The position numbers were made by a program, and so were the translations under genes. DNA of 64,000 nucleotides from Tessaracoccus flavus (GTDB lineage Bacteria > Actinomycetota > Actinomycetes > Propionibacteriales > Propionibacteriaceae). Location of the stretch: assembly GCF_001997295.1 (NCBI RefSeq), contig NZ_CP019605.1, positions 1,798,001 to 1,862,000 of the forward strand, in the 5' to 3' direction. Shown here piece by piece: positions 18,281 to 26,739 of the stretch; positions within the stretch are counted from its first letter, which is position 1; each line of letters starts with the position of its first letter. The notes under the pieces were generated by a model. The model ran no database searches, was not told where the DNA came from, and saw only the letters and a program-made list of their open reading frames with translations.

Positions 18281-18358
18281 ATGTCTCGTGAAACCCTGGA
18301 GCTAGATCACTCGTATCGCTCGAGGATCTCCTTCATCTGGGCAATCTCCTTCTGCTGA
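18281..18358 (+). other. Possible 5' remnant of a lost gene
   Basis: A good start region (GAAAGGGG about 11 bases before the ATG at 18281, TATGAT near 18208) leads into only 25 codons (MSRETLELDHSYRSR...) that end inside the convergent DUF305 gene. This looks like the head of a gene whose body was replaced. The evidence is limited to the start signals and position. Confidence 0.25.
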
Positions 18359-18804
18359 GCGTCAATGATCTCCACGCAGAGCTGCTCGATCTCGGGATCG
18401 GTGATGGAGGCTTCCTGACATACCAGGATCGCGCGCGAGTGGTGCGGGATCATCGACTTCAGGAAACCCTCGTCGCCCACGCCCACCTCGGAGCGCCCCA
18501 TGAAGAACGCTGCGAGGAACAGCGCAAGGAAGCCCACGAGCAGGATGATGTTGAGGGTCCGGTTCTTCAGCATCGACCACATACCGACCGTCATGAGCAC
18601 GGCCATTGCGGCCACCATCAGGACGGCCATGTAGAGGTTGCTGGGGTTGAAGTAGAAGTGGTCGATGCTTCGCACCATGGACATGCTGAGTGCCCACATC
18701 AGGAACAGGTTCACCAGGAGGATTCCCCCGAACTTCCAGTACATACTCATCGATCCGCCGCTCTTTCCGTGAGCGTTGTCATCGTGCGTGCGTTCCTTGG
18801 CCAT
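18307..18804 (-). CDS. Membrane-anchored DUF305 protein
   Basis: 165 residues. Three hydrophobic helices occupy about residues 22-45, 55-78 and 83-103. The DUF305 signature follows: FLKSMIPHHSRAILVCQEASI, then EIEQLCVEIIDAQQKEIAQMKEILER. The paired His of MIPHHS and the QxxEIxxM helix are conserved in the family, which is often found beside copper-resistance genes; metal binding is plausible but unproven. It lies about 5.6 kb from the copper block, so the link is by family association only. The ATG at 18804 follows a GAAGGACG-type site. Confidence 0.8.
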   Translation of the reverse strand: MAKERTHDDNAHGKSGGSMSMYWKFGGILLVNLFLMWALSMSMVRSIDHFYFNPSNLYMAVLMVAAMAVLMTVGMWSMLKNRTLNIILLVGFLALFLAAFFMGRSEVGVGDEGFLKSMIPHHSRAILVCQEASITDPEIEQLCVEIIDAQQKEIAQMKEILERYE

Positions 18805-18886
18805 GACGTCCGCGTCCTTCCATGAGGTTCACTCACGAGGCTAGTACGGACGGCTTTGCCGGCGGTCGTTTGCCTAAACTCGGTTC

Positions 18887-19288
18887 GTGACGCGACTCTG
18901 GATGGGCAAACTCAGGCTGACCGCGCGAGGCCCGGCCGACGTCGGCGAGGTCTGGGCGCGCTACACCCAGCCCCGCCGCTGGGCCGGGTGGGCCCCACAC
19001 CTCCGCGAGGTGCAGTATCCGGAGGGCGTGATCGAGCCCGACACAACCGGCGTCGTCCGGGGAGTGGGGCTGGCGGCCCGGTTCCGGATCGACAGCCTCG
19101 ACGAGGAGGCCCGCACCTGGGCCTGGACGGTCCGGCTGGGTCCGCTCCAGGTGACGTTCGACCACGGGGTGGAGGAGGAACCAGACGGAAGTTGCGCCTG
19201 GGTCGTCATCCACGCACCGTGGCCGGTCGTCGTCGTGTATGCGCCGATCGCGCGCTACGCGCTCGGGCGACTGGTCGCCGCGAGCTGA
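18887..19288 (+). CDS. SRPBCC/START-like domain protein
   Basis: 133 residues with the helix-grip pattern of polyketide cyclase/SRPBCC proteins: VWARYTQPRRWAGWAPHLREV (first helix and loop), FRIDSLDEEARTWAWTVRLGPLQVTFDHGVEEE (central strands) and a C-terminal helix APIARYALGRL. These proteins bind small hydrophobic ligands; the ligand here is unknown. Start is GTG 18887. Its 3' end overlaps the convergent terC gene by 34 bases. Confidence 0.75.
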   Translation: MTRLWMGKLRLTARGPADVGEVWARYTQPRRWAGWAPHLREVQYPEGVIEPDTTGVVRGVGLAARFRIDSLDEEARTWAWTVRLGPLQVTFDHGVEEEPDGSCAWVVIHAPWPVVVVYAPIARYALGRLVAAS

Positions 19289-20274
19289 GGATCGACCTCC
19301 GCCAACTCCTCCGGCGTCGCCATCCGGAACGGACCCTCCCGCTCCGCGGCCGGCTCGGCCGTCAGCCCTCGGGTGGCCCTGAGGCTGGCGACGACCGACA
19401 CCGTGAGAATGGTCGCGATGACCGCGAGGGAGATCGCGGTGGGGATGTAGAAGATGTCGATCTTCAGCGCCATCTTGATGCCCACCCAGATCAGCACGAG
19501 GGCCAGCCCAATCTTGAGGTAGACGAAGCGGTGCATGAGGTCGGCCAGCAGGAAGTACATGGCCCTGAGGCCCAGGATCGCGAAGGCATTGGCGGTGAAG
19601 ACCAGGAACGGCTCGCTGGTGACCGCGAAAATGGCTGGGATGGAGTCGACGGCGAAGACCACGTCGGTGGCCTCGATGAGCACCAGGACAGCGAGCAGCG
19701 GCGTTGCGAGCAACACCCCGCCCCGACGCACCAGCAGCCGCTGACCGTAGTAGGCGTCGGTCATCGGGATGAAGCGGCGGAAGAGCCTCAGGACCGCCGA
19801 CTGCTCCGGGTCGAGGTGCTGGTCGCGCTGACGGATCATCCGCCAGCCGGTGTAGAGAAGGAACGCCGCGAACACGTACAACACCCACGTGAAGTTCTCG
19901 ATGAGCACGGCGCCGACGGCGATGAACGCCCCACGCAGGATCAGCGCGCCGAGCACCCCCAGGAACAGCACCCGGTGCTGGAACTGCGGCGGGACAGCGA
20001 AATAGCTGAAGATGACGGCCCAGACGAAGACGTTGTCGACGGCCAGGGACTTCTCGATGAGGTAGCCGGCGAAGTACTGCTGCCCGACCTCGGGCCCCTG
20101 CCACCACCAGAGAAGGGCTCCGAATCCGACGCCGAGCGCGACCCAGACCGCGCTCCAGGCGGCGGCCTCGCGGACGCCGATGACGTGGGCGTCGCGGTGG
20201 GCCACGAGGTCGATGGCGAGCATGATGAGGATGGCGCCGATGACAGCGCCCCAGACCCAGAGTGGGACGTCCAT
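19255..20274 (-). CDS. TerC family membrane protein (probable Mn2+ exporter, Alx/TerC type)
   Basis: 339 residues with about nine membrane helices. Family hallmarks are YLIEKSLAVDNVFVWAVIFSYF (acidic residues in the membrane, first repeat) and VLIEATDVVFAVDSIPAIFAVT (second repeat), each with the conserved E...DN/D motif. TerC/Alx proteins export manganese, in part to metallate secreted enzymes. The leader carries a yybP-ykoY type manganese riboswitch and a clear promoter, which supports Mn homeostasis rather than tellurite resistance. Acidic C-terminal tail of about 45 residues. Confidence 0.9.
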   Translation of the reverse strand: MDVPLWVWGAVIGAILIMLAIDLVAHRDAHVIGVREAAAWSAVWVALGVGFGALLWWWQGPEVGQQYFAGYLIEKSLAVDNVFVWAVIFSYFAVPPQFQHRVLFLGVLGALILRGAFIAVGAVLIENFTWVLYVFAAFLLYTGWRMIRQRDQHLDPEQSAVLRLFRRFIPMTDAYYGQRLLVRRGGVLLATPLLAVLVLIEATDVVFAVDSIPAIFAVTSEPFLVFTANAFAILGLRAMYFLLADLMHRFVYLKIGLALVLIWVGIKMALKIDIFYIPTAISLAVIATILTVSVVASLRATRGLTAEPAAEREGPFRMATPEELAEVDPQLAATSRPSA

Positions 20275-20301
20275 GATGAGACCTTTCCGATCGTTGACGA
20301 T

Positions 20302-20394
20302 CGGAGGTCTCTCCCAGCCCGATTCGGGCCGGCTCGCCGGGTCCAGTGTTGGACCGTAATGACGACGAGTCGCGCTCGGGGATACTCCCCTCCG
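20302..20394 (-). ncRNA. yybP-ykoY (manganese) riboswitch upstream of terC
   Basis: On the minus strand the leader opens CGGAGGGGAGTA and closes GGGAGAGACCTCCG. The ends pair (CGGAGG with CCTCCG) and the two conserved internal elements GGGGAGTA and GAGACC are in place, as in the Mn2+-sensing class. The middle has two GC-rich arms, one with GGTCCAACACTGGACC. It starts 6-7 bases after the -10 box and ends 27 bases before the terC start. Known members switch on Mn exporter genes when Mn2+ is high. Confidence 0.75.
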
Positions 20395-20400
20395 TGCTCA

Positions 20401-20430
20401 AGTAGACACTGAAGAAGGGAGGGATGTCAA
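20401..20430 (-). promoter_or_regulatory. Promoter of the terC riboswitch leader
   Basis: Minus strand TTGACA, an 18-base spacer and TCTACT give a sigma-70/SigA-type promoter. The predicted transcription start coincides with the 5' edge of the riboswitch. Confidence 0.6.
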
Positions 20431-20540
20431 CCCTTTGTCCAAGGTTTGTTCGCTGAGTTGCGATGCCCGCCGTCGTCGGGGACACCCGTCACCACCTGTG
20501 CGCTACCGTTGAGGTCTCCGCTGGTCACGAAGGGGTCATC

Positions 20541-20924
20541 ATGGGGTTTCTCAACAAACTGTTCGGCAAGGCCGACGACAACGACAACGCACCCGTCGCG
20601 CCGTTTGACTCCGCTTCAGTACGGAGCGAGGTCGACGAGCTCATCTCAGCGCTGGGCGCGCTGACCGATGCGATGGACACCGAGGACGCGCCGCTGTCCA
20701 ATCCCGGCTGGCGCGGACGCCTCCACGACCTACGGGAGGTGCGCGGGGACCTGAGGATCCTGACCCGGCGGCAGGACTTCACCAAGGACGACCTCTACGA
20801 GGTGCTCACCTGCGTGCGTCCGCTGTACCGCGGCGAGCCACCGAAGGATTTCGCGCACCTGGCCCCGCAGAACGAGCGCGTTGTCTCGGCCATCGAGGAC
20901 GTGCACCGGGCCGCTGGCTCGTGA
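20541..20924 (+). CDS. Hypothetical soluble protein
   Basis: 127 residues (MGFLNKLFGKADDNDNAP...), soluble and acidic, with a short linker followed by helical sequence (VRSEVDELISALGALTDAMD, DLYEVLTCVRPLYRG). No family recognised. A GAAGGGG ribosome site lies just before ATG 20541, which I prefer to in-frame starts upstream. It is 85 bases before the PEPCK-like gene on the same strand. The gene is divergent from terC. Confidence 0.6.
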   Translation: MGFLNKLFGKADDNDNAPVAPFDSASVRSEVDELISALGALTDAMDTEDAPLSNPGWRGRLHDLREVRGDLRILTRRQDFTKDDLYEVLTCVRPLYRGEPPKDFAHLAPQNERVVSAIEDVHRAAGS

Positions 20925-21009
20925 GGGCCTGCATCCTAACCGCTCACCACTGATCGGTTATTGACCACCCCCCGTTGGCCCCCCACAGTGCTGGGGTCAT
21001 AGTGGGAGC

Positions 21010-24000
21010 ATGGCGAACTTTGCGGATACGGCAGCGATCAACCTGCGACTCGGACTCCTCGGCCTCCCACTACCAGACGAAGGGGCCGCTGGCAGGGCCG
21101 TCGACCTGGTTCGTCCGATCCTGGCGCGCCAGCGCGAGCTGAACCGCCGCCTCCAGCACCGGCTCCCCGCCGTCGATACACGTATCCAGACCTTCCTCGA
21201 CGCGTACCTCGACGGCACGGGTGTCACCCCGCAGATCCCCCGGCAGACCTTGGTGCTCGATCAGGCTGGGTTGGCTCGCGAGATGAGCCTCCCCGTCGAT
21301 GGCGACCGGTTCACCTCCGAACTACTGACGAGCTACCGACTGGCCAACGGCATCCTTCACAACCCGGCCAACGACCGCCGCACCACCAAGGGCGTCTTCC
21401 ACATCGCTGAGGGAGGGCTGCCCATCCAGGACGACAAGATCGCGGTGCCACGCGACGTGTTCGGCCGGCTAGTGGAGGCAGCCTTCGCTCCCCCGGCAGA
21501 CGCGATGGTGCTGCCCTACACGTCCGGGCAGCCGGACCAGCCGAGGTGCTGGGTGTCCCTACTCCTGCGCCCCACCGTGGTGCCCAACGTGCCGGGTTAC
21601 ACCCGCGAGCGTCGGATGGAGACGCGCTTCATCGCACCCGCCACGCTGATGGCCAACCTCGACTTCGTGGAGGGCATCTTCGGCAACGGCGGCGACCCCT
21701 ACCTGCCCGAGAACGACGCCTCCCTCGACCCGGAGGGCTGGACCGGCCACACCGGCCTGGTCGTACTCGCGCCACACCTGACGAAACTCACGAAGAAGGA
21801 ACTCGGGCTCCCGCACTACGAGGACGCCACCGAAAGGCAGCGCCGCGACGGCATGTGCTGGCAGGACGAGGCCGAGCTCTACAACGGCGGGTCCGCTTTC
21901 AAGGCCTGTGCCAGGGACGAGCGAGGCGTGATCGTCACCGTCATCGCCGACAACTACTTCGGCTACTGCAAGAAGGAGGTCAAGGCGCAGATCAGCTACT
22001 CGGCCAATCTCCTCGGCCTCGTGGAAGAGGAACACGCCGGGGGCGCGATCACCTTCCCCCGCTACAACCTCGGCCAGACGTTCACCGAGCGATACGCCGA
22101 CCCGTCCTACACACTCGACGACGTCGTGGCGAGGAACCCGGAGCGCTTCATCCGCCAGCCGGAGGGCCACGCCCTGGACGCTGAACAGAGCCACATCGTG
22201 CTGGTACCGGAGTGCACGTCGTACTCGCTGCGCGACACCACCGTGTCGTGGACGATCGGCGGCGAGACCCGAACGATCCCGCTCCGCGCGAATACCTACT
22301 ACGTCGGGCCGGACGGGTACGTCGTCGAGCTGGCGCACATCGCCACCGATGGCAACCAATGGACGCTGCTGGGCACCTCACCGCACGCCACGAGCTGCCA
22401 CAAGCCCGCCACCGTCTCCGGCGGCGGCAAGTCGGAAATCTCGAAGTCCATCACCGACGCCTTCGTCGTCGGCAACGCCTACGTTGCCGATTTTGTCGAG
22501 GATATGGCGCAGGTAGCGGCAATCGTCGACTACGACTTCTCGCGGCGGTTCGCCGATCCGGCTACGGCCTCGGACCAGCGACCCCTGCTCTCGGATGAGC
22601 GCAGCGTCGGGAGCGTAATCAAGCTGCTCACCCCGAGCCGTGACTACACCGACGAGTACAACGAGTGGGTCGAGGCGATCCCGCACCACATCAAGGAACT
22701 CGTCTTCGTCGTCAAGCGCTACTACCGGCCGGAGTGGGCCGACGACTGGGCCAGCCACTTCTCCGTCGGCAGGATCAACGGCCGGGCCGGCCACGCGCTC
22801 CGACTCGACGGGGACAAGATCCAGGTCAACATGCTGCGGGTGGGCTTCGCTCCGGACGGGTCCTGGCGCCTGTTCGGGCTGCGCCATGACTTCCACCCCA
22901 GCGCCAAGGTGCAGACGGAGGACGACATCACCGCCAGCATCGTCGTGCCGGGGGGTGTGGCCGGGCGCACCGACGGGCTGTCGCGCAAGTTCGTCACGAA
23001 CTGCGAGCAGCTCCTCTTCCAGCGCCCCGACGACGCGATCCACCGCGGCTACGACAAGCAGGCCGAGGCCGACATCGCCGCCGGCGCCTTCCTCAGCAAC
23101 TTCGAACCCCTGACGCGACAGGACGCGCGCGACATCGTCGCCGACGCCGTCGCCTTCAGCTCGTTCACCCAACCCATGCAGGAACTCATCGCCAAAGTTG
23201 CCAAGGGAGAGGACAGCGAGCCCGGCTACTTCGTCTCCTCGGCCCACCCCCGCCTGATCAACGGCGCGCGGTCGAAGAACCCGCGGTACCTCCAGGTGCG
23301 CCCGGACATTGCCAGGCCGAAGGAGACCGTGACCGCCGAGATGGTCTCGCGACTGTACCGTCGGCTTCCGATGCAGGCCCCGCTCAGGCTGCCGATCGAC
23401 GTGGTGGCTGCGGGCCGCCGCAACAACGCCGCCGAGCCCGGCGTGCCGCCGCTGTGCGCCTACGCCCCCCTGCACTACATGGAATTGCCGGAGCTTTTCA
23501 TGGAGTTCATCTCGTCCATGACCGGCAAGTCCCCCTCCACGACGGGCGCGGGCTCCGAGGGCGCCATGACGAAGGGCCCGTTCAACGCCCTGCCCTCGGT
23601 GATCGACCTCAATGCAGCCTTCCTCTCCTTCGCCCTGACGGGGTACGACGGCTGGCTCTCGAGCGCCGGCGTGATCGGGCCCAACGTGCGGGTCGACCAC
23701 GACATCTCGCTGCTCGTCCCGGAGGTATTCTCTCGGATGTCCGCCGAGGAGCGCGACGCGGCCAGCCTCATCGCCGAGGGTGCACTCGAGCCGGTACCCG
23801 ACCTGGAGCACGACGGCGAAACGATCGAAGCCAGCCGTCTGGGCTACCGGATGACGGCGAAGTTCCAGTCGAAGTACTTCGGTCGGATCTTCATGCACCC
23901 GCACGTCGTGTTCTCAGAGAACATGCTGCGCCCGGAACTGCAGGACACCGAGGCGTACGTCGAGTCCGTTCGCACGATCGTGACGACACACGCCCGCGTG

Positions 24001-24393
24001 GCCCAGTCCTACCTGGACGACGGCACCATCAGGCTCGCCGTACCACCCATCCGGGCGCTGCTGGAGATCATGGCCACCGGCTCGTCGGACGGCATGGGTC
24101 TGCACGACAAGCAGTTCCGCGCCATGTTCCAGCGGCAGAACGTCCTGGCCTCGGACTGGTACCGCGCACGGCTGGAGTCGCAGACTGCCGCCGACGCCCA
24201 CCACGCTCAGGCCTCCGTCGCTGCGATGACCCGCTTCCTGGACGAGCCCACCAACGCGGCGGCAGCGGAGCGGCTGGGGATCGCCCAGCGGATCGAGAAG
24301 ATGCAGACCCGCCTCAACTCGGCCACGACGGCCGAGGCCTCGTTCCAGCTCAGCGGCACCCTGGGTCGGCAGGTCGACTGGCGGCTCGAGTAG
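21010..24393 (+). CDS. Probable PPi-type phosphoenolpyruvate carboxykinase
   Basis: 1127 residues. The length, the actinobacterial context and the single P-loop-like motif SGGGKSEISKSI (Lys about 474), close to the kinase-1 loop of PEP carboxykinases (SGTGKTT), lead me to call this the large pyrophosphate-dependent PEPCK. That enzyme was described in Propionibacterium freudenreichii and Entamoeba, and makes PEP and PPi from oxaloacetate and phosphate, reversibly. Other conserved-looking blocks are CWQDEAELYNGGSAFKACA and DNYFGYCKKEVKAQISYSANL. The identification is from memory of the family's size and motif, not from an alignment. GGGAG precedes the ATG. It would link PEP and oxaloacetate in propionate fermentation. 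Confidence 0.7.
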   Translation: MANFADTAAINLRLGLLGLPLPDEGAAGRAVDLVRPILARQRELNRRLQHRLPAVDTRIQTFLDAYLDGTGVTPQIPRQTLVLDQAGLAREMSLPVDGDRFTSELLTSYRLANGILHNPANDRRTTKGVFHIAEGGLPIQDDKIAVPRDVFGRLVEAAFAPPADAMVLPYTSGQPDQPRCWVSLLLRPTVVPNVPGYTRERRMETRFIAPATLMANLDFVEGIFGNGGDPYLPENDASLDPEGWTGHTGLVVLAPHLTKLTKKELGLPHYEDATERQRRDGMCWQDEAELYNGGSAFKACARDERGVIVTVIADNYFGYCKKEVKAQISYSANLLGLVEEEHAGGAITFPRYNLGQTFTERYADPSYTLDDVVARNPERFIRQPEGHALDAEQSHIVLVPECTSYSLRDTTVSWTIGGETRTIPLRANTYYVGPDGYVVELAHIATDGNQWTLLGTSPHATSCHKPATVSGGGKSEISKSITDAFVVGNAYVADFVEDMAQVAAIVDYDFSRRFADPATASDQRPLLSDERSVGSVIKLLTPSRDYTDEYNEWVEAIPHHIKELVFVVKRYYRPEWADDWASHFSVGRINGRAGHALRLDGDKIQVNMLRVGFAPDGSWRLFGLRHDFHPSAKVQTEDDITASIVVPGGVAGRTDGLSRKFVTNCEQLLFQRPDDAIHRGYDKQAEADIAAGAFLSNFEPLTRQDARDIVADAVAFSSFTQPMQELIAKVAKGEDSEPGYFVSSAHPRLINGARSKNPRYLQVRPDIARPKETVTAEMVSRLYRRLPMQAPLRLPIDVVAAGRRNNAAEPGVPPLCAYAPLHYMELPELFMEFISSMTGKSPSTTGAGSEGAMTKGPFNALPSVIDLNAAFLSFALTGYDGWLSSAGVIGPNVRVDHDISLLVPEVFSRMSAEERDAASLIAEGALEPVPDLEHDGETIEASRLGYRMTAKFQSKYFGRIFMHPHVVFSENMLRPELQDTEAYVESVRTIVTTHARVAQSYLDDGTIRLAVPPIRALLEIMATGSSDGMGLHDKQFRAMFQRQNVLASDWYRARLESQTAADAHHAQASVAAMTRFLDEPTNAAAAERLGIAQRIEKMQTRLNSATTAEASFQLSGTLGRQVDWRLE

Positions 24394-24404
24394 CCCTCGC
24401 TCGG

Positions 24405-24575
24405 TCCCTGAGCAGGGCCGGCGAGCGCAGCGAGCAGCCCGTCCGTCGAAGGGTAACGACCCCCCTCCCTACCGCCGCCCCCGACCACAGGGCGGCGACC
24501 ACACGCGCGGCCGTAACCCTTCGACAAGCTCAGGGAACGAGGCCGACAAGCTCAGGGAACGAGGCCGGCAAGCTC
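24405..24575. repeat. Palindromic intergenic repeat (REP-like), one array
   Basis: Holds GTCCGTCGAAGGGTAACGAC on one side and CCGTAACCCTTCGACAAGC on the other, which pair as long stem arms. It is followed by tandem GACAAGCTCAGGGAACGAGGC units. The same elements recur at 62.7-63.1 kb. It fills the gap between the convergent PEPCK-like and trpB genes and may also act as a terminator. Confidence 0.75.
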
Positions 24576-24580
24576 TCGGA

Positions 24581-25795
24581 TCAGTCCGAAGAGCCGGTCC
24601 CCACTCCTAGACGCTCGGCCACATAGTCGATGTCCTTGTCGCCGCGACCGGACAGGTTGACGATGATGACCTGTTCAGCGTCGAGAGTCGGCGCCAGCTT
24701 CATCGCGTGGGCCACCGCATGGCAGCTCTCCAACGCCGGGATGATCCCTTCGGTGCGGCAGAGCAGCTGGAATGCGTCGAGGGTGTCCTGGTCGGAGGCC
24801 GTCACGTACTCCACGCGTCCGACGTCGCGGAGATGGGCGTGCTGCGGCCCGATGCCGGGGTAGTCGAGCCCAGAGGCGATCGAGTGCACCGGAGACGGTT
24901 CGCCGTCGGCGTCCTGCAGCACGAGGGTCTTCATCCCGTGCAACGTCCCCTCACGCCCCAGCGTCATCGTGGCGGCATGTTCGCCCACCACGTCCAGGCT
25001 CCGCCCGCCGGGCTCGACGCCGTAGATCGCGACCGAATCGTCCTCGAGGAACGCGGTGAACAGCCCCAACGCGTTTGAGCCGCCCCCGACGGCCGCGATC
25101 AGCGCGTCAGGCAGCCGCCCGATCTTGTCCAGGCACTGCTGGCGGGCTTCCCTCCCGACGACCGACTGGAAGTCCCGCACCATGGTCGGGTAGGGGTGCG
25201 GGCCGACGACGGATCCGATCGCGAAGAACGTGTCGGCGTAGTCGCTGGCGAAAACGGCGAACGCCGAGTCGACTGCCTCCTTGAGACTCCGGCCGCCCTC
25301 CTCGACCGCCACGACCTTGGCTCCGAGCAACTCCATCCGCACGACGTTGGGATGCTGCTTCGCCACGTCGATAGCCCCCATGTGGATCTCGCACTCCAGC
25401 CCGAGCAAAGCGGCCGCGGTCGCCAGCGCCACGCCGTGCTGACCGGCCCCCGTCTCAGCGATGAGCTTGCGCTTGCCCATGCGCTTGGCCAGCAGCGCCT
25501 CGCCGAGGCAGTGGTTGATCTTGTGCGCCCCGGTGTGGTTGAGGTCCTCGCGCTTGAGGTAGATCCGAGCGCCGCCGAGTTCGGCGGTCAGGCGCTTCGC
25601 GAAGAAGAGAGGCGAGGGCCGGCCCACGTAGTCGGTGAGGAGAGCTTCATACTCAGCGAGGAACTCCGGATCGTCACGGGCCTCCGCGTAGGCCTCGGCA
25701 ACCTCTGCGATGGGCGCCTCTAGTTGCGGGGGCACGAAGCGACCGCCGTGGTCGCCGAAGAAGCCCTGGTCGTCTGCATGGATGAGCGATGACAT
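24581..25795 (-). CDS. trpB: Tryptophan synthase beta subunit
   Basis: 404 residues. A PLP enzyme joining indole and serine to make tryptophan. Conserved blocks are [19 protein letters not shown] (PLP lysine in HKIN), [31 protein letters not shown] (phosphate loop) and the C-terminal SGRGDKD. Length is normal. No trpA or other trp gene is adjacent; the next gene upstream is a HAD phosphatase and the other side is convergent repeat DNA. It may be a second, indole-salvage copy or a displaced member of the pathway. No ribosome site is evident at the ATG. Confidence 0.95.
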   Translation of the reverse strand: MSSLIHADDQGFFGDHGGRFVPPQLEAPIAEVAEAYAEARDDPEFLAEYEALLTDYVGRPSPLFFAKRLTAELGGARIYLKREDLNHTGAHKINHCLGEALLAKRMGKRKLIAETGAGQHGVALATAAALLGLECEIHMGAIDVAKQHPNVVRMELLGAKVVAVEEGGRSLKEAVDSAFAVFASDYADTFFAIGSVVGPHPYPTMVRDFQSVVGREARQQCLDKIGRLPDALIAAVGGGSNALGLFTAFLEDDSVAIYGVEPGGRSLDVVGEHAATMTLGREGTLHGMKTLVLQDADGEPSPVHSIASGLDYPGIGPQHAHLRDVGRVEYVTASDQDTLDAFQLLCRTEGIIPALESCHAVAHAMKLAPTLDAEQVIIVNLSGRGDKDIDYVAERLGVGTGSSD

Positions 25796-25855
25796 GCCAT
25801 GAATCGTAGGGTGCCCCCTGCGTCGCCAGCGGCCGGGTTCACGCAGGCGGACGGG

Positions 25856-26518
25856 TCACCGGGCGGGCAGCAGGCTCTCGACCAGGTCGACGGTCAGCTC
25901 ATCCAGGTTGTCCAGCACTGTCGTGCGGGCCAGCAGATCCTCAGCGGGCGGATGGAAGTGCGGGGGCACCGCCACCACCGTCATGCCTGCGTTGAGCGCG
26001 GAGAGGATCCCGTTGGTGGCATCCTCAACGGCAATGCACCTGGTGGGGTCCACCCCCAGCAACTCGGCGGCCTTCAGGTACCCGTCAGGGGCAGGCTTGC
26101 CCGCGGCCACCTCCTCTGTCGATACGGTGGCGGACAGCAACTCCCCCAGCCCCAGCACCTCGACGGCGGCGTCGATGAGCTGTCGCGGCGAGGAACTCGC
26201 AATGGCGATCGGGTAGTGCTCGGCCATCCGCCTGACCGCCTCAACGGCTCCGGGCAGGACCGTGATGCCTTCCCGGTAGTGGTCGGCCATGCCGTCGATG
26301 GTGCGCCGTGCCGCCTCGTCGGGCGAGTAGGGCAGGCCGACCGCCTCAACGAGATGCCTGCTCCATTCCCCGGTGCTCATCCCCATCATCGCCTGCGTGG
26401 TGCCGTCGGGCCACGGCAGGTCGTGCTCGGCGGCCAGACCGCGCCGCACGACGTCCCATACCGCCTCCGTGTCAGTCAGTGTGCCGTCCATGTCGAAGAC
26501 GATGGCCTCGGGCTTCAT
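25856..26518 (-). CDS. HAD-superfamily phosphatase (subfamily IA)
   Basis: 220 residues. Motif I is FDMDGTLTDTE (nucleophile Asp), motif II IAIASSSPRQ, motif III Lys in EEVAAGKPAPDGY and motif IV VEDATNGILSALNAGM. This resembles beta-phosphoglucomutase/phosphoglycolate phosphatase-like enzymes acting on sugar phosphates; the substrate is unknown. ATG 26518 with GAGGAG 7-8 bases upstream is preferred to the TTG two codons before. It is divergent from the riboswitch-led B12 cluster. Confidence 0.88.
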   Translation of the reverse strand: MKPEAIVFDMDGTLTDTEAVWDVVRRGLAAEHDLPWPDGTTQAMMGMSTGEWSRHLVEAVGLPYSPDEAARRTIDGMADHYREGITVLPGAVEAVRRMAEHYPIAIASSSPRQLIDAAVEVLGLGELLSATVSTEEVAAGKPAPDGYLKAAELLGVDPTRCIAVEDATNGILSALNAGMTVVAVPPHFHPPAEDLLARTTVLDNLDELTVDLVESLLPAR

Positions 26519-26574
26519 GCTCAACTCCTCAGAAGGTGGGTGGGTTTACCCGCCACCATATCTCTGGGGTAGGG

Positions 26575-26660
26575 TGAGGCTCACTGAGTGGACGAATCCG
26601 GTGAGATCCCGGAACTGTCGCGCAACCGTGATCCCGATGCTGTCGGGGAGTCGGACCGCC
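26575..26660 (+). ncRNA. Cobalamin riboswitch 1
   Basis: Contains the class hallmarks in order: GAATCCGGTGAGATCCCGGAACTG, then GCGCAACCGTGA (B12-box-like) and a closing GGGGAGTCGGACC. It lies 80 bases before the start of the first beta-like secreted protein and leads the operon that runs into the ECF transporter. Adenosylcobalamin binding normally turns such genes off, so the operon should be expressed when B12 is scarce. Confidence 0.93.
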
Positions 26661-26715
26661 GCTCGGTGAAAGGTAACAACCGTTCCGTCGCGACCAGCGG
26701 AAATCCTTGGCCGAC

Positions 26716-26737
26716 GGACCTTGACTCGAAGAGGTCC
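26716..26737 (+). promoter_or_regulatory. Ribosome-site-sequestering hairpin after riboswitch 1
   Basis: GGACCT and AGGTCC form a 6-bp stem around a 10-base loop. The 3' arm contains the GAGG ribosome site of the gene starting at 26740. This suggests that B12 controls translation initiation, as in many actinobacterial cobalamin riboswitches. Confidence 0.5.
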
Positions 26738-26739
26738 TC

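Noticed and set aside
19255..20274. TerC taken as a tellurite-resistance determinant
   Set aside because: No other ter genes are present and the leader is a manganese riboswitch, so Mn export is more likely.
18833..20485. Open frames of over 500 codons on both strands across terC
   Set aside because: Off-frame readings with Arg/Pro/Gly-rich composition; terC itself explains the region.
22378..23904. Open frame of about 508 codons antisense to the PEPCK-like gene
   Set aside because: Low-complexity V/G/R/D composition typical of shadow frames in GC-rich genes, with no ribosome site.
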